Source: Dermanyssus gallinae
Taxonomy: Eukaryota; Arthropoda; Arachnida; Mesostigmata; Dermanyssidae
Reading direction: 5' to 3'
DNA length: 64,000 nucleotides
Assembly: GCA_003439945.1 (NCBI GenBank)
Contig: QVRM01005222.1
Coordinates: 27,501 to 91,500 of the forward strand
The position numbers and the translations under genes are program-made. Every line of letters starts with the position of its first letter. The stretch's first letter is position 1. The notes under the pieces were generated by a model. That model was not told the DNA's origin, searched no databases, and was given only the letters and a program-made list of their open reading frames with translations. This document shows, one piece after another, positions 10,071 through 21,984 of this stretch.

Positions 10071-12626
10071 CATATGCTTGATGGGTGTTTGTTGTTACAC
10101 CCGACCGTGAGATAAATTATTCCCGGATGTTCAACTTTCACTTAAGGCTAAGTGCTTTTTAGGTGTTCAGAGATCAACAATTTGATTCTCTCCCTCTCTC
10201 TCTCTGCCTCTCGTAAATACCACCGAAGCTTTCTTTGTAAGGTACCTCTCTCAAAGGTTTCGCATAGAATATTAACCCCAACAGCCCGGTCCGGTGAGTA
10301 GAGTAGTTGTCTCAGAGGATCGTAGGCATGATAGGTTTGAGGCGGCAAATGAATGAAATTAGCTCGGGACTCGGGCCGCTTCAGTGCTCGCGGCAATGCC
10401 ACCTGAGTAAGCTATTCCCTCGCCGTCTCATCTGGGACCTCCGAGAGCGGGAAGTAGGGTATTGCTCCGAAGCAGCTGTGGATCCGGATTACGCTGTAGG
10501 AGTACTGTGTGATGTGGCCATTTGGCATCACGCTGTGGTCATCATAGGTCGATTCCCACTTGCACCCCCGTTGCGGTCAGCTACCAGGCTTATGGTCGAA
10601 GTTGCGTTACTACGCGGAAGGTGATTCCACTGACGCCATTATGTTCTAACATTGTCCATCGTGTCTTGGACGTGTTGCAGTGCATGTTGCAGCGTTCAGG
10701 CACAGTATTCGAAAAGGAAACGCATAGAGCTAATATGCCAACGGAAAAGGGTTTGCCACCTGACCCCAAAGCTCAATGCGCATCGCTTTTGCTCGTTGCA
10801 GTTTGGCACAGTTCGGCTTCTGAACATAGGTGTATCAGGCACCTTGTAAAACAGATTGCTACATCGCCGAATTCGGAAGCCGGGCAGTTCTTTTGCATAA
10901 AGTGGCTCAATGTAGGCCTGCTTTCACATTGTGGCCGAATGGAGATTTTCATCACGTGCGGGACGAGATAATCGCCATGCGAATAATTTTTTACGACGTT
11001 GGCACTGGATATTTTGAGTGCATAGATAGTTACCTTACTCGGAAAATGTTTCGTTTCTACCGCAAACTACTGCGCAAGTTTACCCTTGCTAGTGATTTGC
11101 CTACATAACACACATCAACATACGGATGTCAACTCGTTGTTAGAAAGTACAATCGCAATGCGAATAATATCAGCAGCGCCAAAACAGACTTCTTTACTAT
11201 AGATGGGTGCTTAAACGTATGCAGAATAGTCAATTTTAGTGCAACTGTAGTGTTGTGCAATTTCATATACATAGTCTAATCCTGTAAAATAGACTTCTTA
11301 CGAAAAAAGCTACACAACTGAGACGCTGCAGTTGGTGTTTCAAAATGATTTAACAAAATGTTGACGAAACTGACGTTTTCGGGACTCACACTCTCTTAGT
11401 TTCTAACGTACCCTTCAATATCTAGTGTCTATCTGGTGTCGCGCGACTGCACATTTCGACACAGATCTGCGCATTTAGGCGGATATCTTTATGCGGTCTG
11501 AATTGGACTAGTTTGCTGTGAAAGGTACTGCACTTTGGAGCTCCCCACAGCCATGATTGCTGTGTACTTCAATAAAAACTTTAAGATCATATTGTCTTGA
11601 TTCTCGTGATAATATTATTTCTTTTATTTAGTATGACTCTAGCTGTTTAGTCACGATACCCACCCATATCACTGCAAACGTCGAAATAGATTTAGAGTTG
11701 GATCGCATTAGATGACAAATTTCGACTTAAGTGACTGCTGGACAAACTCTGACGTTATCACTGCCATAGCGAAGCCATGCCAAAACGACGATTCACTGCG
11801 TTCACTGTATCGCATTTGCGAATCGAGAATCGAGCGTTTCGGCAGATGGGACAACATTACCTAAGAGATGTATTGGGTAATGGCGAAACTCCAACCGCCC
11901 TTTTAGGGTATGCCCAGCTGCAGACCCCTCGGGAGTGGTGAGCGTCAGGCCAAGTTGCCGGAGGACTCTGAAAGCTTTGCCCAGAGGGCTTTGTCGAGTC
12001 GTGTCGGGTTCAGCGGAGGTAAGTCCATCGAATATAAGCAACCTGCTCGCCCCGGTGACGTTACTCTCAGCTATCTTGACCGTGACCCGACACAGAGCAG
12101 GGTGTCGGCCTTGGGGAAAGTTCCAGGCAAGATCATGACCGAGCATACGCCGCCTAGATAAGAACACGCACACTTCTCTTCTATCTTTGACCTTATCATG
12201 TTTTCCTGAAACCTTTGCTTAGCGGCGCGTATTATTCAGCATGACAACGGCCAGCCCATTATAGCCGTTATGCACCTAGCCGTTATGTAGTCGCTTATGT
12301 GTGTGAGCAGGGCCGCATTTTTTGGAATGTAATGGCAATGATGGCAAGTTCTGCTGGTAGTATAGTATGATCATATACACACTGTATCTATATATGTATG
12401 TATAGCCTATATTGAGCATTTATGTACGATACATAGGAAATCATGACTGAGTAGAAAAAGCTGTGTCAAGGTTGAACTGATCCTGTTTGAAAAGCCCAAG
12501 TGAAGTACGGCTTTAGAGGTTACTGTGTGCCTAGAAGGGTCGCTAGCTTTGTTATCGTTTAAGTATCGTAAGGGTAAACAGAGAAAATAGTACCGAAGAC
12601 CACTAGCATGCATCCACTTTGCTATA
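10067..12626. other. Spacer; possible weak tRNA-like segment at 10508-10566
   Basis: No gene recognised. A (CT)n-rich stretch lies at 10187-10206. At 10508-10566 (plus), TGGCCATTTGG and GGTCGATTCCC are spaced like Pol III A and B boxes, but no cloverleaf is convincing. A GC-richer minus-strand frame of 123 codons (12173-11802) has no recognisable domain and may be chance or part of an unidentified repeat. Confidence 0.45.
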
Positions 12627-13900
12627 CGAGGTGTGTTCAAAAAGTATCGCGACTTTTGAATTTTCGCGGGTTACGTATATTCGAATTTCGATTTTTTGTG
12701 GCGTTATGTTGGTACTCATGTCTCTCACTTATGCCGACAAGCTCGGCCATTTTGAATGTTCACTTAATTGTTGACAGCTGCTTTGCTTGCACGTGTTTTG
12801 GATCGTCTTCGATTTTTACCTATTCAATTTAAGTGCGCGGATGCATTCCGAATGTTGACTGTGGCATACGGAGAAGCTACCTTGGACCGAAGCAACGTTT
12901 ATCGGTGGTACAAAATGTTCTCAGAAGGCCGAGAAGATGTGAACGACGAAGAGCGTGCCGGACGCCCGAGCACTTCAACAACAGACGAAAAAATTAATGA
13001 AGTGGAGAAAATGGTATTGGCCAATCGTCGAATCACCGTTAGAGAAGTTGCTGAGGACCTAAACATATCGATTGGCTCGTGCCATTCGATTTTTATCAAT
13101 GATTTGGGCATGAGACGGGTCGCCGCGAAATTCGTACCAAAATTGCTCAATTGCGACCAAAAACAGCATCGCATGAACATTGCTAATGAGATGTTGGACT
13201 CTGTCCGCGACGACCCAAATTTGCTCCAGAGGGTCATAACTGGTGACGAATCGTGGGTTTATGGTTATGACGTGGAAACCAACGCTCAATCATCTCAATG
13301 GAAGCTGCCGCACGAACCAAGACCGAAAAAAGCGCGCCAAGTTCGGTCGAATGTGAAAGTTTTGCTGACAGTTTTCTTCGATTGCAGGGGCGTGGTGCAT
13401 CATGAGTTCTTGCCACAGGGTAGAACGGTCAATAAGAAATATTACCTGCAAGTTATGCGCAATTTGCGCGAAGCAATCCGCCAGAAACGCCCGGATTTGG
13501 GGAAGAACAAAAATTGGCTTTTGCACCACGATAACGCCCCTGCTCACACATCGTTGCTTGTGCGCGAGTTTTTGGCCAAAAACAACACACTAATGATGCC
13601 GCAGCCACCGTATTCCCCAGATCTGGCCCCCTGTGACCTTTTCTTGTTCCCTAAACTGAAGAGGCCCATGAAAGGACGACGTTACGCTACGCTTGACGAG
13701 ATAAAGACGGCATCGAAGGAGGAGCTGAACAAGATAAAAAAAATGGTTTTTTGAAGTGCTTCGAAGATTGGAAAAACCGTTGGCACAAGTGTATAATATC
13801 TCATGGGGATTACTTTGAAGGGGACAAAATAGATATTCATGAATAAATGAATAATTTTTGAAAAAACACAAACGTCGCGATACTTTTTGAACACACCTCG
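12627..13900 (+). mobile_element. Mariner transposon, complete with both inverted repeats
   Basis: A 1274-bp element with inverted repeats beginning CGAGGTGTGTTCAAAAAGTA at 12627 and ending in its complement at 13900. The first 27 or so bases (through TATCGCGAC) match between ends. TA dinucleotides at 12625-12626 and 13901-13902 are the expected target duplication. Size, repeats and transposase agree with the mariner family. The good match between the ends and the nearly open coding region suggest a fairly recent insertion. Confidence 0.95.
12768..13846 (+). pseudogene. Mariner transposase, D,D34D, one frameshift and no ATG
   Basis: The frame runs 328 codons to a TGA at 13754. It contains the bipartite helix-turn-helix region (AYGEATLDRSNVYRWYKMF; RRITVREVAEDLNISIGS), then catalytic Asp 160 (TGDESWVYGYD), Asp 255 (LLHHDNAPAH) and Asp 290 (YSPDLAPCD), counted from 12768. 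The last two are 34 residues apart, as mariner requires. A one-base loss in the A-run near 13737-13743 shifts the frame. The expected C-terminus (KCFEDWKNRWHKC...) is readable in the next frame up to a TAA at 13844-13846. The frame opens with TTG right after a stop, and the first ATG (12852) lies inside the first HTH, so the start codon also appears lost. All three catalytic residues are intact. Confidence 0.92.
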
Positions 13901-13902
13901 TA

Positions 13903-15763
13903 CGCATTGGAAATATAGTGTCAATTTGTCTTATATGTGTTACCGCCTTGGACACGATTTACATCGCCTCTGCAAATTGTTTTTTTTTTTCGGTAGATAT
14001 ACAAACATGTATTAGATCGGCACAATTTGCCTGTGATGGTGTCGTGACGTTGCGACGTAACAGCTTACAAAATATGGGTATTAAGATGTTGAGATAGGTG
14101 AAAGACGGGCGTGTCACCCGTGTCACAAACGTATTCGTTTTAATTTACATACGTTCACTTTTTTAGACATACTTTAAGGAGATGTTTAGACAATTACATC
14201 TGATTTTGCATCTGCTCCTCTATGTCCGACAAAAACTGGTAGCTTTTAAGAAGATGGCCAATTTAAAAACCAAAACGGGCTCATCCAGGTTATTAGTATC
14301 ATAATGATGGTAAAGTAAAAAATGATCTGGGTCACTTGTATTTCTTACAAGTATCTTTAATACTAGGTAACGTAAATGGAATCTAAGCAATGTCTAAGCG
14401 TAGTGAACTATTTTTCCGATCTAAAGCCAGAATAGTCTTGGTACAATGGAGGGCGTAGGAGTAATTTGCATAAGGTCGTTTCGGGCGGCGCTCAATAGCG
14501 CATTGAGCGCTTGATTGAAATCGTTATTGTATGACTACGACATTGTGATCTATATGTTCCGGCATAGGAATGAATTTACAGCTTCCGTAGCCGTGCCTTG
14601 CAGGAAGTAAGATGTGCGCCTCCAGAAGATCCGCCAAAAGCAGCTGTTTCATGGAACATTATTAACAGCTTGCCAACAAGAATATCATAGATTATCAAAT
14701 GGTAGTAGAGCAAGCTTTCATGAGCCTGTCCTATCCGACTTTTGCAAGAAAGTTAAGGCTGCATCAAAGTAAACGTGAGCGCATCGAAACACGTAACTTT
14801 TTTTTACCTTCGTCTCATCATCGTCATGACCCGCTAATTCTGTGTAAGAGCAAACAGTTTATAAAAAAAAGGGTAATTATGATGCTTATTATTACGAAGG
14901 CAAATATTCTTGGTGACCCCTGGGAGCTGCTGACTTTAGCCGCCCGCTGCTGTTGGACAACTTCCATTAGCCGGGGCTAGCTAATGCGCTTTGGTTATAG
15001 TTGGGCTTCGGGGGCACTCGATAACTATAAAGATGTATCGAAAGATTTACTAGCTGGAAGCGCTGCTGCTTCATGGTAATTGAATGAATGCGTACAAGGT
15101 GGCATGCAGGAAAACATGCACGACGACGATGACGACGACAACCGGGACGTGTCTGCAAGGAAATGGAAGGGGATACTAACGAAACGATGCAGGGCTATAG
15201 ACAAAAAGGCCTAAAGGTGAGACCAAAACTTCTCGATTAGTTGCTTACTACCAAAGAGGCTGGCCGCTGCGTACAAGCAGCCTGTCAGTGTGTCTCAATG
15301 CCTACAGGTGTTCCTAACGCAGTGATCGATATGATACGAAAATGGATTAAAGAAGAATACGATTTTGTATCTACTTTCAACATCCCTTCTTTAGTTTAGC
15401 TATCGGGGATGCCCACGGCTCTGTTCCTGTCGCCGAGGCCAATCATAAATGAGATGACTGACTTGCTAGATTGAGAAAACAATTCCTCTCGAGCGTGCGC
15501 AGCGTATAGTCAACGTTGATAATGTGCATGGCATTTCCTTCATCTTAGGACACCTAAATCATATTCGAACAAATGAACATTAGTATAATATAGGAATAAC
15601 AAACAACCATGAAACAACTGATACGGTTAGTTATAAATTATTCTCAAAATAAAAAGCGCACATTTAGCCAGCTCTATGGAGACCCACGCTTTGAATCGTT
15701 GTTGGACAGAGTTGTAATTTCCATGGGAAGGATCCGTAGAATAAGCCCCCGCACAACTTGTGG
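13903..15763. other. Spacer, no gene recognised
   Basis: AT-rich sequence with short frames only. No repeats beyond small homopolymer runs. Confidence 0.55.

Positions 15764-15813
<50 letters not shown>
15764..15813. repeat. Compound (TA)n-(GA)n microsatellite
   Basis: About ten TA units pass directly into an interrupted GA repeat. Confidence 0.95.
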
Positions 15814-15814
<1 letters not shown>

Positions 15815-17105
15815 TGGATGTCTGGGTACAGAACACTCGCAAAAAACATACACGAATTACAAAACTAGAACGCGCGGTGCTCTAATGACGCGGACCTAAA
15901 AACGTCCAGGTTCATTTTTACAAGTGACATTTTCCGCCACCGAACTGTACTTGCTACATGCTAAAGATGAGTAGCACAACTTGTTTTTGGTATTTCCACA
16001 ACCCACGAGAGATTGACTTACTCGGTAGCGAAGGAAAACACCGACATACTATATATAGCTCGGCCTACTCGCGAGGATCGCGTGTCTCGGTTTACCAACG
16101 CACGGCGTTGTCTGGCAACGGTTGAGCAGACACAACTGAAGTTGCTTTGCCGAGCAAATTCTTAGAAATTCCAAGCCTGAGGGAACGGGGAGGAATCCGC
16201 CGGGTTTAGCGCGCTTGTGAATCCTTCACTCGTGGCAGTCGGCTGCTATCAGTCAGTGACGCAAGTGCATCAGGCACTCCCGAATCGCTTATAAAAAAAT
16301 AATCTAAGGTTGCCGTAACCGGCCAGCAAAAGCGAGTAAACTAGAAGATCCCCCTACACATCTTAGTTAGAGCTTTCTCATTTAAATACATTTTACTACA
16401 GTGACGTTGTTTCTAGAGAAGGAACTCGACCGGAGTTTCGCGGCGGGCCGATATCGTTTTCGTGCTAAAATCAAAATTTGGTGGGCGCATTTTGTTGGTG
16501 TATTTGCTTAACGTATATTGTATGTGTACTACGTGTGACATATAGCAGCTAAAAAATGTCTGCGGTACATTTGTTGTGCGACGAAAAATCCGAAAAGTCG
16601 TTGCATGTGAACGGCTTGCCCATCTTGGCTTGATCGTGCTGGTTTGACGCGCACTGCTGGCGAACAGCTTACCAACATGTCCCCAACGTTAAACTCAACG
16701 TTCGTAGTCGAAGACCATTTTCCTGGTGTTGCTTGCGAGCTTCTACGGGTGTTGGTCGCTAACTAACTAAGCGACCGGCCAATGTGCCCGTCGATGGACC
16801 ATGCTCACTCAATAAGTGTTACTGCAAATTGTGACCAGCCAGTTAAATTGGTCTCCGCTTTCTCGGCCATGAGGTAAGAAGATGAATGAGAGTTTAGCTG
16901 GGCATTGTGTAACACGAACGCTGCTGTGCGCGAATTTGCTAAGCATGTCGGTCAAGGTTATATGTAACCGCTCCGTCTTTCTCGATTTCAGGCGAATGCG
17001 CGCCTTTGACATATATAGAAAATATTGTGATGATTTATTAATTATTTACAATACGTTTGCACACTCGGCAGTGCTCGCCTTAATAAAAATGGTGGTAAAA
17101 AGGTG
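15815..17105. other. Spacer, no gene recognised
   Basis: Mixed-composition sequence with no long frame and no tandem repeat. Nothing I can classify. Confidence 0.5.
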
Positions 17106-17109
17106 TCAC

Positions 17110-17588
17110 GTGAAGTTAAAAGTCAGTTGTCCGTGTCCTTGCTTGATGGTAGCCCCCGCTCTTATGGACCCGGTGCGAGCGGTATATCCTCAAGGTTCCT
17201 TGCAAAGTTAAAACGGTGATTTCCATAAGATTCCTCTTCGTGACGCCGAGCCCCAAGAGCGTCCTCGCAGGTTCGGAGTCCCATACACCACTCATAGAGA
17301 TAGTGATGGATCCGAATCTGCGAGGTTTTTGCGGGTCGGGGAGCGCCGCTCTAAGGAACTCGACGTCATATTTGGCGATCTTGTCTTGCCGTGCTTTTGC
17401 CAGGTCCCAGTTCGGGCCGCAAACCTCGGCATCTAAAACCCAGACCTCGGTAGGTGTTGTTATTACGAGGTCGGGCTTTAGACCCGGTGCGCCCGGTCGA
17501 CGGAATACTCGCTCACGAACCACCTCATGACCCCTTTCGCGGAGAAGACGCGCCACGCGATCACAGACGTCGTCATGTCTCTTTATGG

Positions 17589-17590
<2 letters not shown>
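17110..17590 (-). pseudogene. R2-like non-LTR retrotransposon, endonuclease end only
   Basis: The minus frame (about 17590-17116) reads [18 protein letters not shown], then GLKPDLVITTP...VWVLDAEV, then KIAKYDVEFL. KPD, twelve residues, D, and the later K...KY match the restriction-like endonuclease of R2-group elements. Its sequence is clearly different from RLE-1 (KRPDG...WDATV), so it represents a second RLE lineage. No reverse transcriptase remains. The fragment begins at the edge of the TA tract at 17591, so the element is 5'-truncated exactly there. The tail (ITVLTLQGTLRIYRSHRV) stays open to 17116. Confidence 0.75.
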
Positions 17591-17675
<85 letters not shown>

Positions 17676-17680
17676 TATAT
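17591..17680. repeat. (TA)n microsatellite, long
   Basis: About 80 bases of pure TA followed by AAATATATAT. It forms the 5' boundary of the R2-like fragment and the 3' boundary of the next dispersed repeat. Confidence 0.97.
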
Positions 17681-17813
17681 CGTTATGTATTTTTGAGAAA
17701 CTAGTTCCTAACCACTCGACAAAATATTTGATTTAAATCACATCCCAGGCCCTGCCCGACATTAATTTACCGCTCATCGGACCACCTGCTTACAGCTTCT
17801 AGATGTGGCATCG

Positions 17814-17817
<4 letters not shown>
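17681..17817 (-). repeat. Dispersed repeat unit bracketed by (TA)n; copy at 26158
   Basis: The segment 17807-17719 (minus) matches 26158-26249 (plus) over about 90 bases with few differences. Shared words include CCGATGAG, GGCCTGGGATGT and AAATCAAATATTTTGT. Here the whole 137-base piece lies between two TA tracts, like a short 5'-truncated retroelement end. I do not recognise the family. Confidence 0.75.

Positions 17818-17854
<37 letters not shown>
17818..17854. repeat. (TA)n microsatellite
   Basis: About eighteen uninterrupted TA units bounding the dispersed repeat. Confidence 0.95.
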
Positions 17855-17857
<3 letters not shown>

Positions 17858-19136
17858 TACAGTGGGTCATTAAGCGCATACAGTTTACAAATTGTGCATG
17901 CTGGTTCTTTGCATTCTATGCTTATGCCTGTGCTTTCCTCGTTCCGTTCTGCTGTCAGCCCAGTTAGATGAAACTGCTCCGACCCGCTTAAGGCATTTCA
18001 GCTAGACTCCATCCTAGCATGCGCTCCTGCATAACCCTAGAAATAGCTTGGCCGTGATGTAAACAGTGCCTGTTTCGGATCTAGCGTACGTATGCTAGCT
18101 ATGCGGCGGAGAACGTGAAAGTAAAGGCAATGCTCGCCGAATTTCATTCAAAGAGCTAGAAAGAGCTAACCGCCGCCCAAATCCTTTGATGTTCACTCTC
18201 GATGACGTTTTGGTTAGCCGTAAGCTAAGCGTATTAACATTGCCAGCGGATGGATGCATTAGTCCTTGTATTAGCGCAAGATGCCGGTAAGTAACTTACA
18301 TTTAGCGCAAAGATGTTTCCATTGTTTTAAGCTTAGCAAGACGTTCGATTTCGATATACGCACTGCATAGCAGTACAGCACTCTTAACGCTATGTTGGGA
18401 CGATCTTGCCAGACCTGGCGACGGACGACCGCGAGCGCCTATGCCAGTGAGGTAACTAGACATCAACAGATCATTTGAGCATTTCTGAGATGTACAAATA
18501 ATCACGTAGTCTTGATTGTTACATTACGCGTTGTGAAGTCTAAAAATCGACCTTTCGCATGCGGTGCGTTACGGTTCTTACGGGCAGTTCCTCTTGCTCA
18601 AAGATTTTCTGATCACAGGGTACATCCAGGCGTGTTCGAAGTGACCGAGCAAACTTAAATTTCAAATCAGGATGCAAAGCCCATTCTATTATAACGCAAT
18701 GCCCCATTATATATGGTATATATTATATATGGTAACAAATGCCAGGAATTTTACGAATCACCTAAATATTAATGCACGCCATATCAATCGTTTTTACATT
18801 ATCTTACGCTCGACCTGCACGTTGCTTTGCACAGGGAATCCGATGGAAAGTGCTCGACATTTATAAGCCTAGCGAGTTGGGCGTCGGAGCCCCAACTGAA
18901 GACATATTGGTCTGTCCAAAGCATGTCGCCGCCGGATTCCTACAGAGTCGTTCCCGCAACCCCCTTTGCAGCCCTGTGTCGGCTTTTGTTTCCCTCTCTT
19001 GCACAGAGATAGAATCCAAGAACGCCAGCACACAGAAACACTTTCTCCCCCTGCCCCCCTTTGGATGGCCCTCTGTTTCTATTTTGTTCGTCGTTACTCA
19101 CTGAAGTCTGTTGCAGCATTTGCTGGGCCTGCCTCT

Positions 19137-19170
<34 letters not shown>

Positions 19171-19620
19171 TGAGTAAGCATACTTCTGCCCGCTGTGACA
19201 AAGCTTTCGTTACTGCCATTTGCGGGGCATCTACACGCGACCGACCGAGCGACCGACCATAGCCACATGGCGGTTTGAAAGAGCGCGGTTGAGACCAGCA
19301 CCTTCATCGTCACCCCCACATGCGTCGTCGCCTCGGCTCTAGTGCCTCTGCTGAATATGACTGTTACTGCGCTAGTACTGTTTCTACTGCTACTGTTGTT
19401 ATGTGTTTGCCACGACTGAAAGCGGTACGCTACTGCTGTGAGTCCGGCCAGCCTAGCGAAAAAAACTAGCTACGGCGGCAGCAGCAGCAGCATGTGGCAA
19501 ACAGCGAACCTGCTTGGCGTACGCCGATCTTAGACGTCTACCTACCCTAGACAAGCAGACATAATTGCCAGTAAATATACACTTAAAAGTAACTATTTCA
19601 CACTGACTCTTTTGAGCCGC
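17855..19620. other. Spacer, no gene recognised
   Basis: Short frames only. A (CT)n run lies at 19137-19157. Confidence 0.5.
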
Positions 19621-19621
19621 C

Positions 19622-19765
19622 ATCTAACGTGCACGGAACCGCTCTCTCATTGCACCCGCAAAACCGACCCCAATCGATGCAAATGTGCAACAGTGGGGAT
19701 TGAACCCGTGCACCGCCCCGTGTGTGTCTCTTCCGGTCGCAAGGCGCACGCATATGCACCACGCC
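19622..19765 (-). repeat. tRNA-headed SINE, copy A
   Basis: On the minus strand a tRNA-like head (GGCGTGGTGCATATGCGTGC, then GCGACCGG...GAGACACA) leads to a B box, GGGTTCAATCCCC (19707-19695). It continues TGTTGCACATTTGCAT and a body containing TGCAATGAGAGAGCGGTT and GCACGTTAGATG. Both head and body match copy C at 30.85 kb, which defines a SINE family of roughly 150-190 bp. The ancestral tRNA is not clear. Confidence 0.75.
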
Positions 19766-19881
19766 ACAGTACATAGACACCTGTTCTCTTGTATTTGAGC
19801 ATTTGCCGCGTTCGTCCTTGTCGCTACCCTCGCGCGTTTTCGATACGACGACACTGTCAGATACAATGCTCCTGTATACTC

Positions 19882-19882
<1 letters not shown>

Positions 19883-19930
<48 letters not shown>
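19883..19930. repeat. (TA)n microsatellite
   Basis: About 24 uninterrupted TA units. Confidence 0.95.
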
Positions 19931-19935
<5 letters not shown>

Positions 19936-20193
19936 CAGTAAATCCACGTTTAATGATTGTTGTGCGCCTGCTGTCTTGATGGTGGTGGTGTTGCTGCTGC
20001 GTTGCTTTGCTGTTTTTGGCAGACGCTTAGCGCCAAAAAACGTACTGGACACGCACTTCCTTATGTGGACTTGTATGACCCTGAGCATCCATTAGAGGCA
20101 CTCGTCATAACTCGTGCATACTACAGACGGCGTAAAATGAATAAATTAACACATCTTGTTTCGCAACGCAGGACAAATATATATGTATATATA

Positions 20194-20330
20194 CTGGGTG
20201 TTGCAGGAATATTTGATGCGCGATATACAGAATTGTAGAGCTCGTTAAAGCAAATCTTTTTTCCAATGGAACATGGTCTCTGAGAAGTCTTGTTTCGGAG
20301 TGAGAGCGAAATTACTACAATTTGTGACAC
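20194..20330 (+). repeat. Partial MITE arm of the CAGGGT family
   Basis: Begins CTGGGTGTTGCAGGAAT right after a TA and continues with GAGCTCGTTAAAGCAAATC...CCAATGGAACATGG...GTCTTGTTTCGGAGTGAGAG. This parallels one arm of the palindromic MITEs at 42.5, 51.0 and 54.1 kb. No matching right arm is visible, so it is a single-arm or truncated copy. Confidence 0.5.
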
Positions 20331-20369
20331 TAGTGTTCTTGCCCGACATAGGAGCACAAAATGTGCTGT

Positions 20370-20404
20370 TATATATATATATATTTAATTTTAATTCAAC
20401 TTAA

Positions 20405-20452
<48 letters not shown>

Positions 20453-20471
20453 TTTTTAATTCAACTTAAAT
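20370..20471. repeat. (TA)n-(T)n tracts flanked by a 16-bp direct repeat
   Basis: TTAATTCAACTTAAAT occurs at 20391-20406 and again at 20456-20471. Between them lie only a TA tract (20407-20444) and a T run. A further short TA tract is at 20370-20384. Confidence 0.9.
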
Positions 20472-21075
20472 TCGTTTATATATGTATAAACTTTACGGAG
20501 TGGATGTGTTTATATCGGCATTATAATATTATAGACGTACTTTTATTCATGATTTGAAAGTGACATGCAATAAACGGATTGTTCAGAGACGCATTCTATC
20601 GTAATCCTACTATTATGTATTTAGGCTTTGATGAAAAGACACTTGCATTGTGCTCGATTCGTGGTGCTACGGCCATAAGTGCTTGTTTTTCTATATCTTT
20701 AAATTGTAGTTAATATTCTAACGCTGTGAATATGTGTAACACCTGCAGGCACAATAATTTGGTGTCGTATTGTAAAGGTACTACTGACATGCTGAGAGCA
20801 CCGTGCTATTTATTCTATTTATTGGCCAAGGTGGACGATCAACGTAGCTGATGCACTTAGAAGAACGATCTTACTTGATCAAAGTCGACTCCGAGATGAA
20901 GAAACAACGCATCAATGCGTATAATATGGGTTATTCTGCAATCTGCATCTATTTTCTCGATCAAACCAACAGCATGCAACTCTGCGTGTAGACTCAAATC
21001 ATAGGGAGGCGAAGAAAGCCGGACTGGTAGTCATGACGTGCCTGCCACGTTGGCCGATAGTGTATAAATATTTTA

Positions 21076-21078
<3 letters not shown>
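20472..21078. other. Spacer, no gene recognised
   Basis: AT-rich sequence with no long frame or recognisable element. Confidence 0.55.

Positions 21079-21163
<85 letters not shown>
21079..21163. repeat. (TAA)n microsatellite
   Basis: About 28 uninterrupted TAA units. The Leu- or Ile-run open frames on the minus strand here are repeat translations. Confidence 0.97.
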
Positions 21164-21165
<2 letters not shown>

Positions 21166-21850
21166 CACACACCCGTGGTTCCGGTTGTCCGGTCCTGTTG
21201 CAACCGGGGTTCTGACCATATGAGCAGCAGCAGTAAATGTTTCGTTCTTCTTTGCTGCTCTGCTCAACAACCCGGCGGCGAGTTGTTAGCCTGTAACGGA
21301 AGCCCTCTTTCTAAACGCGATGGCGATCCAGTTGGCCACGATGGTGGTGGTGGTGGGGTTGGTGCTATTGGGGATGATGAAACGATGGTCCTGTTAAAGC
21401 GGCCGGGCTATATTTCGCAATTACGCAACGACTCACGACCTACTCAAACCGTCTGGTGTCTACATAGTGTATGCCTCATGCTATTGCACTACGTGGGTGT
21501 AGCCTTAATAATCGTATTACAGAGGACTATTGTAAGTTGTTCGGTTTAGCTACATCACTCTAGCCGCTCAACCTGAAGAATCGCCGCTGGTACTACACAA
21601 ATAAATACAAGTATCGTGTAAAGGCAAGGACATTTTTTATTACTATAATAATTGTTGTTGTTGTTGTTATTTCTAGGGCATTAGTAGTAATATGAAAAGC
21701 CTGAGAAGCGGTAACGTAGTTTACAAGGATTTCTTAACCGCTATGCAGACAGCACTCCATATATAAAATAGTTTCTGGGCTGACTCTCAGCCAAGATTTA
21801 ACGTCCATGGGACTGCTTTTCGCATTGCTTCACAGACGGACCTTCGTAAA
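21164..21850. other. Spacer, no gene recognised
   Basis: A 124-codon plus frame (21175-21549) has no recognisable domain and Gly runs from GGTGGT repeats. A short (TTG)n lies at 21652-21668. Confidence 0.45.
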
Positions 21851-21984
21851 TACAATCAATCAATTTCATTTATTCACCTTTGTAGGTAGCAGTCAAATAC
21901 TTAGTCAAACAAAATCCATGTACTTATACAAGGGTAACAACACAAGACTAGAGTCATTTCAGGAATAAAAACATTTCAGCCAAG

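Noticed and set aside
11802..12173. 123-codon GC-rich minus frame
   Set aside because: No motif, no neighbour and no repeat partner in the window; could be chance or an unidentified repeat.
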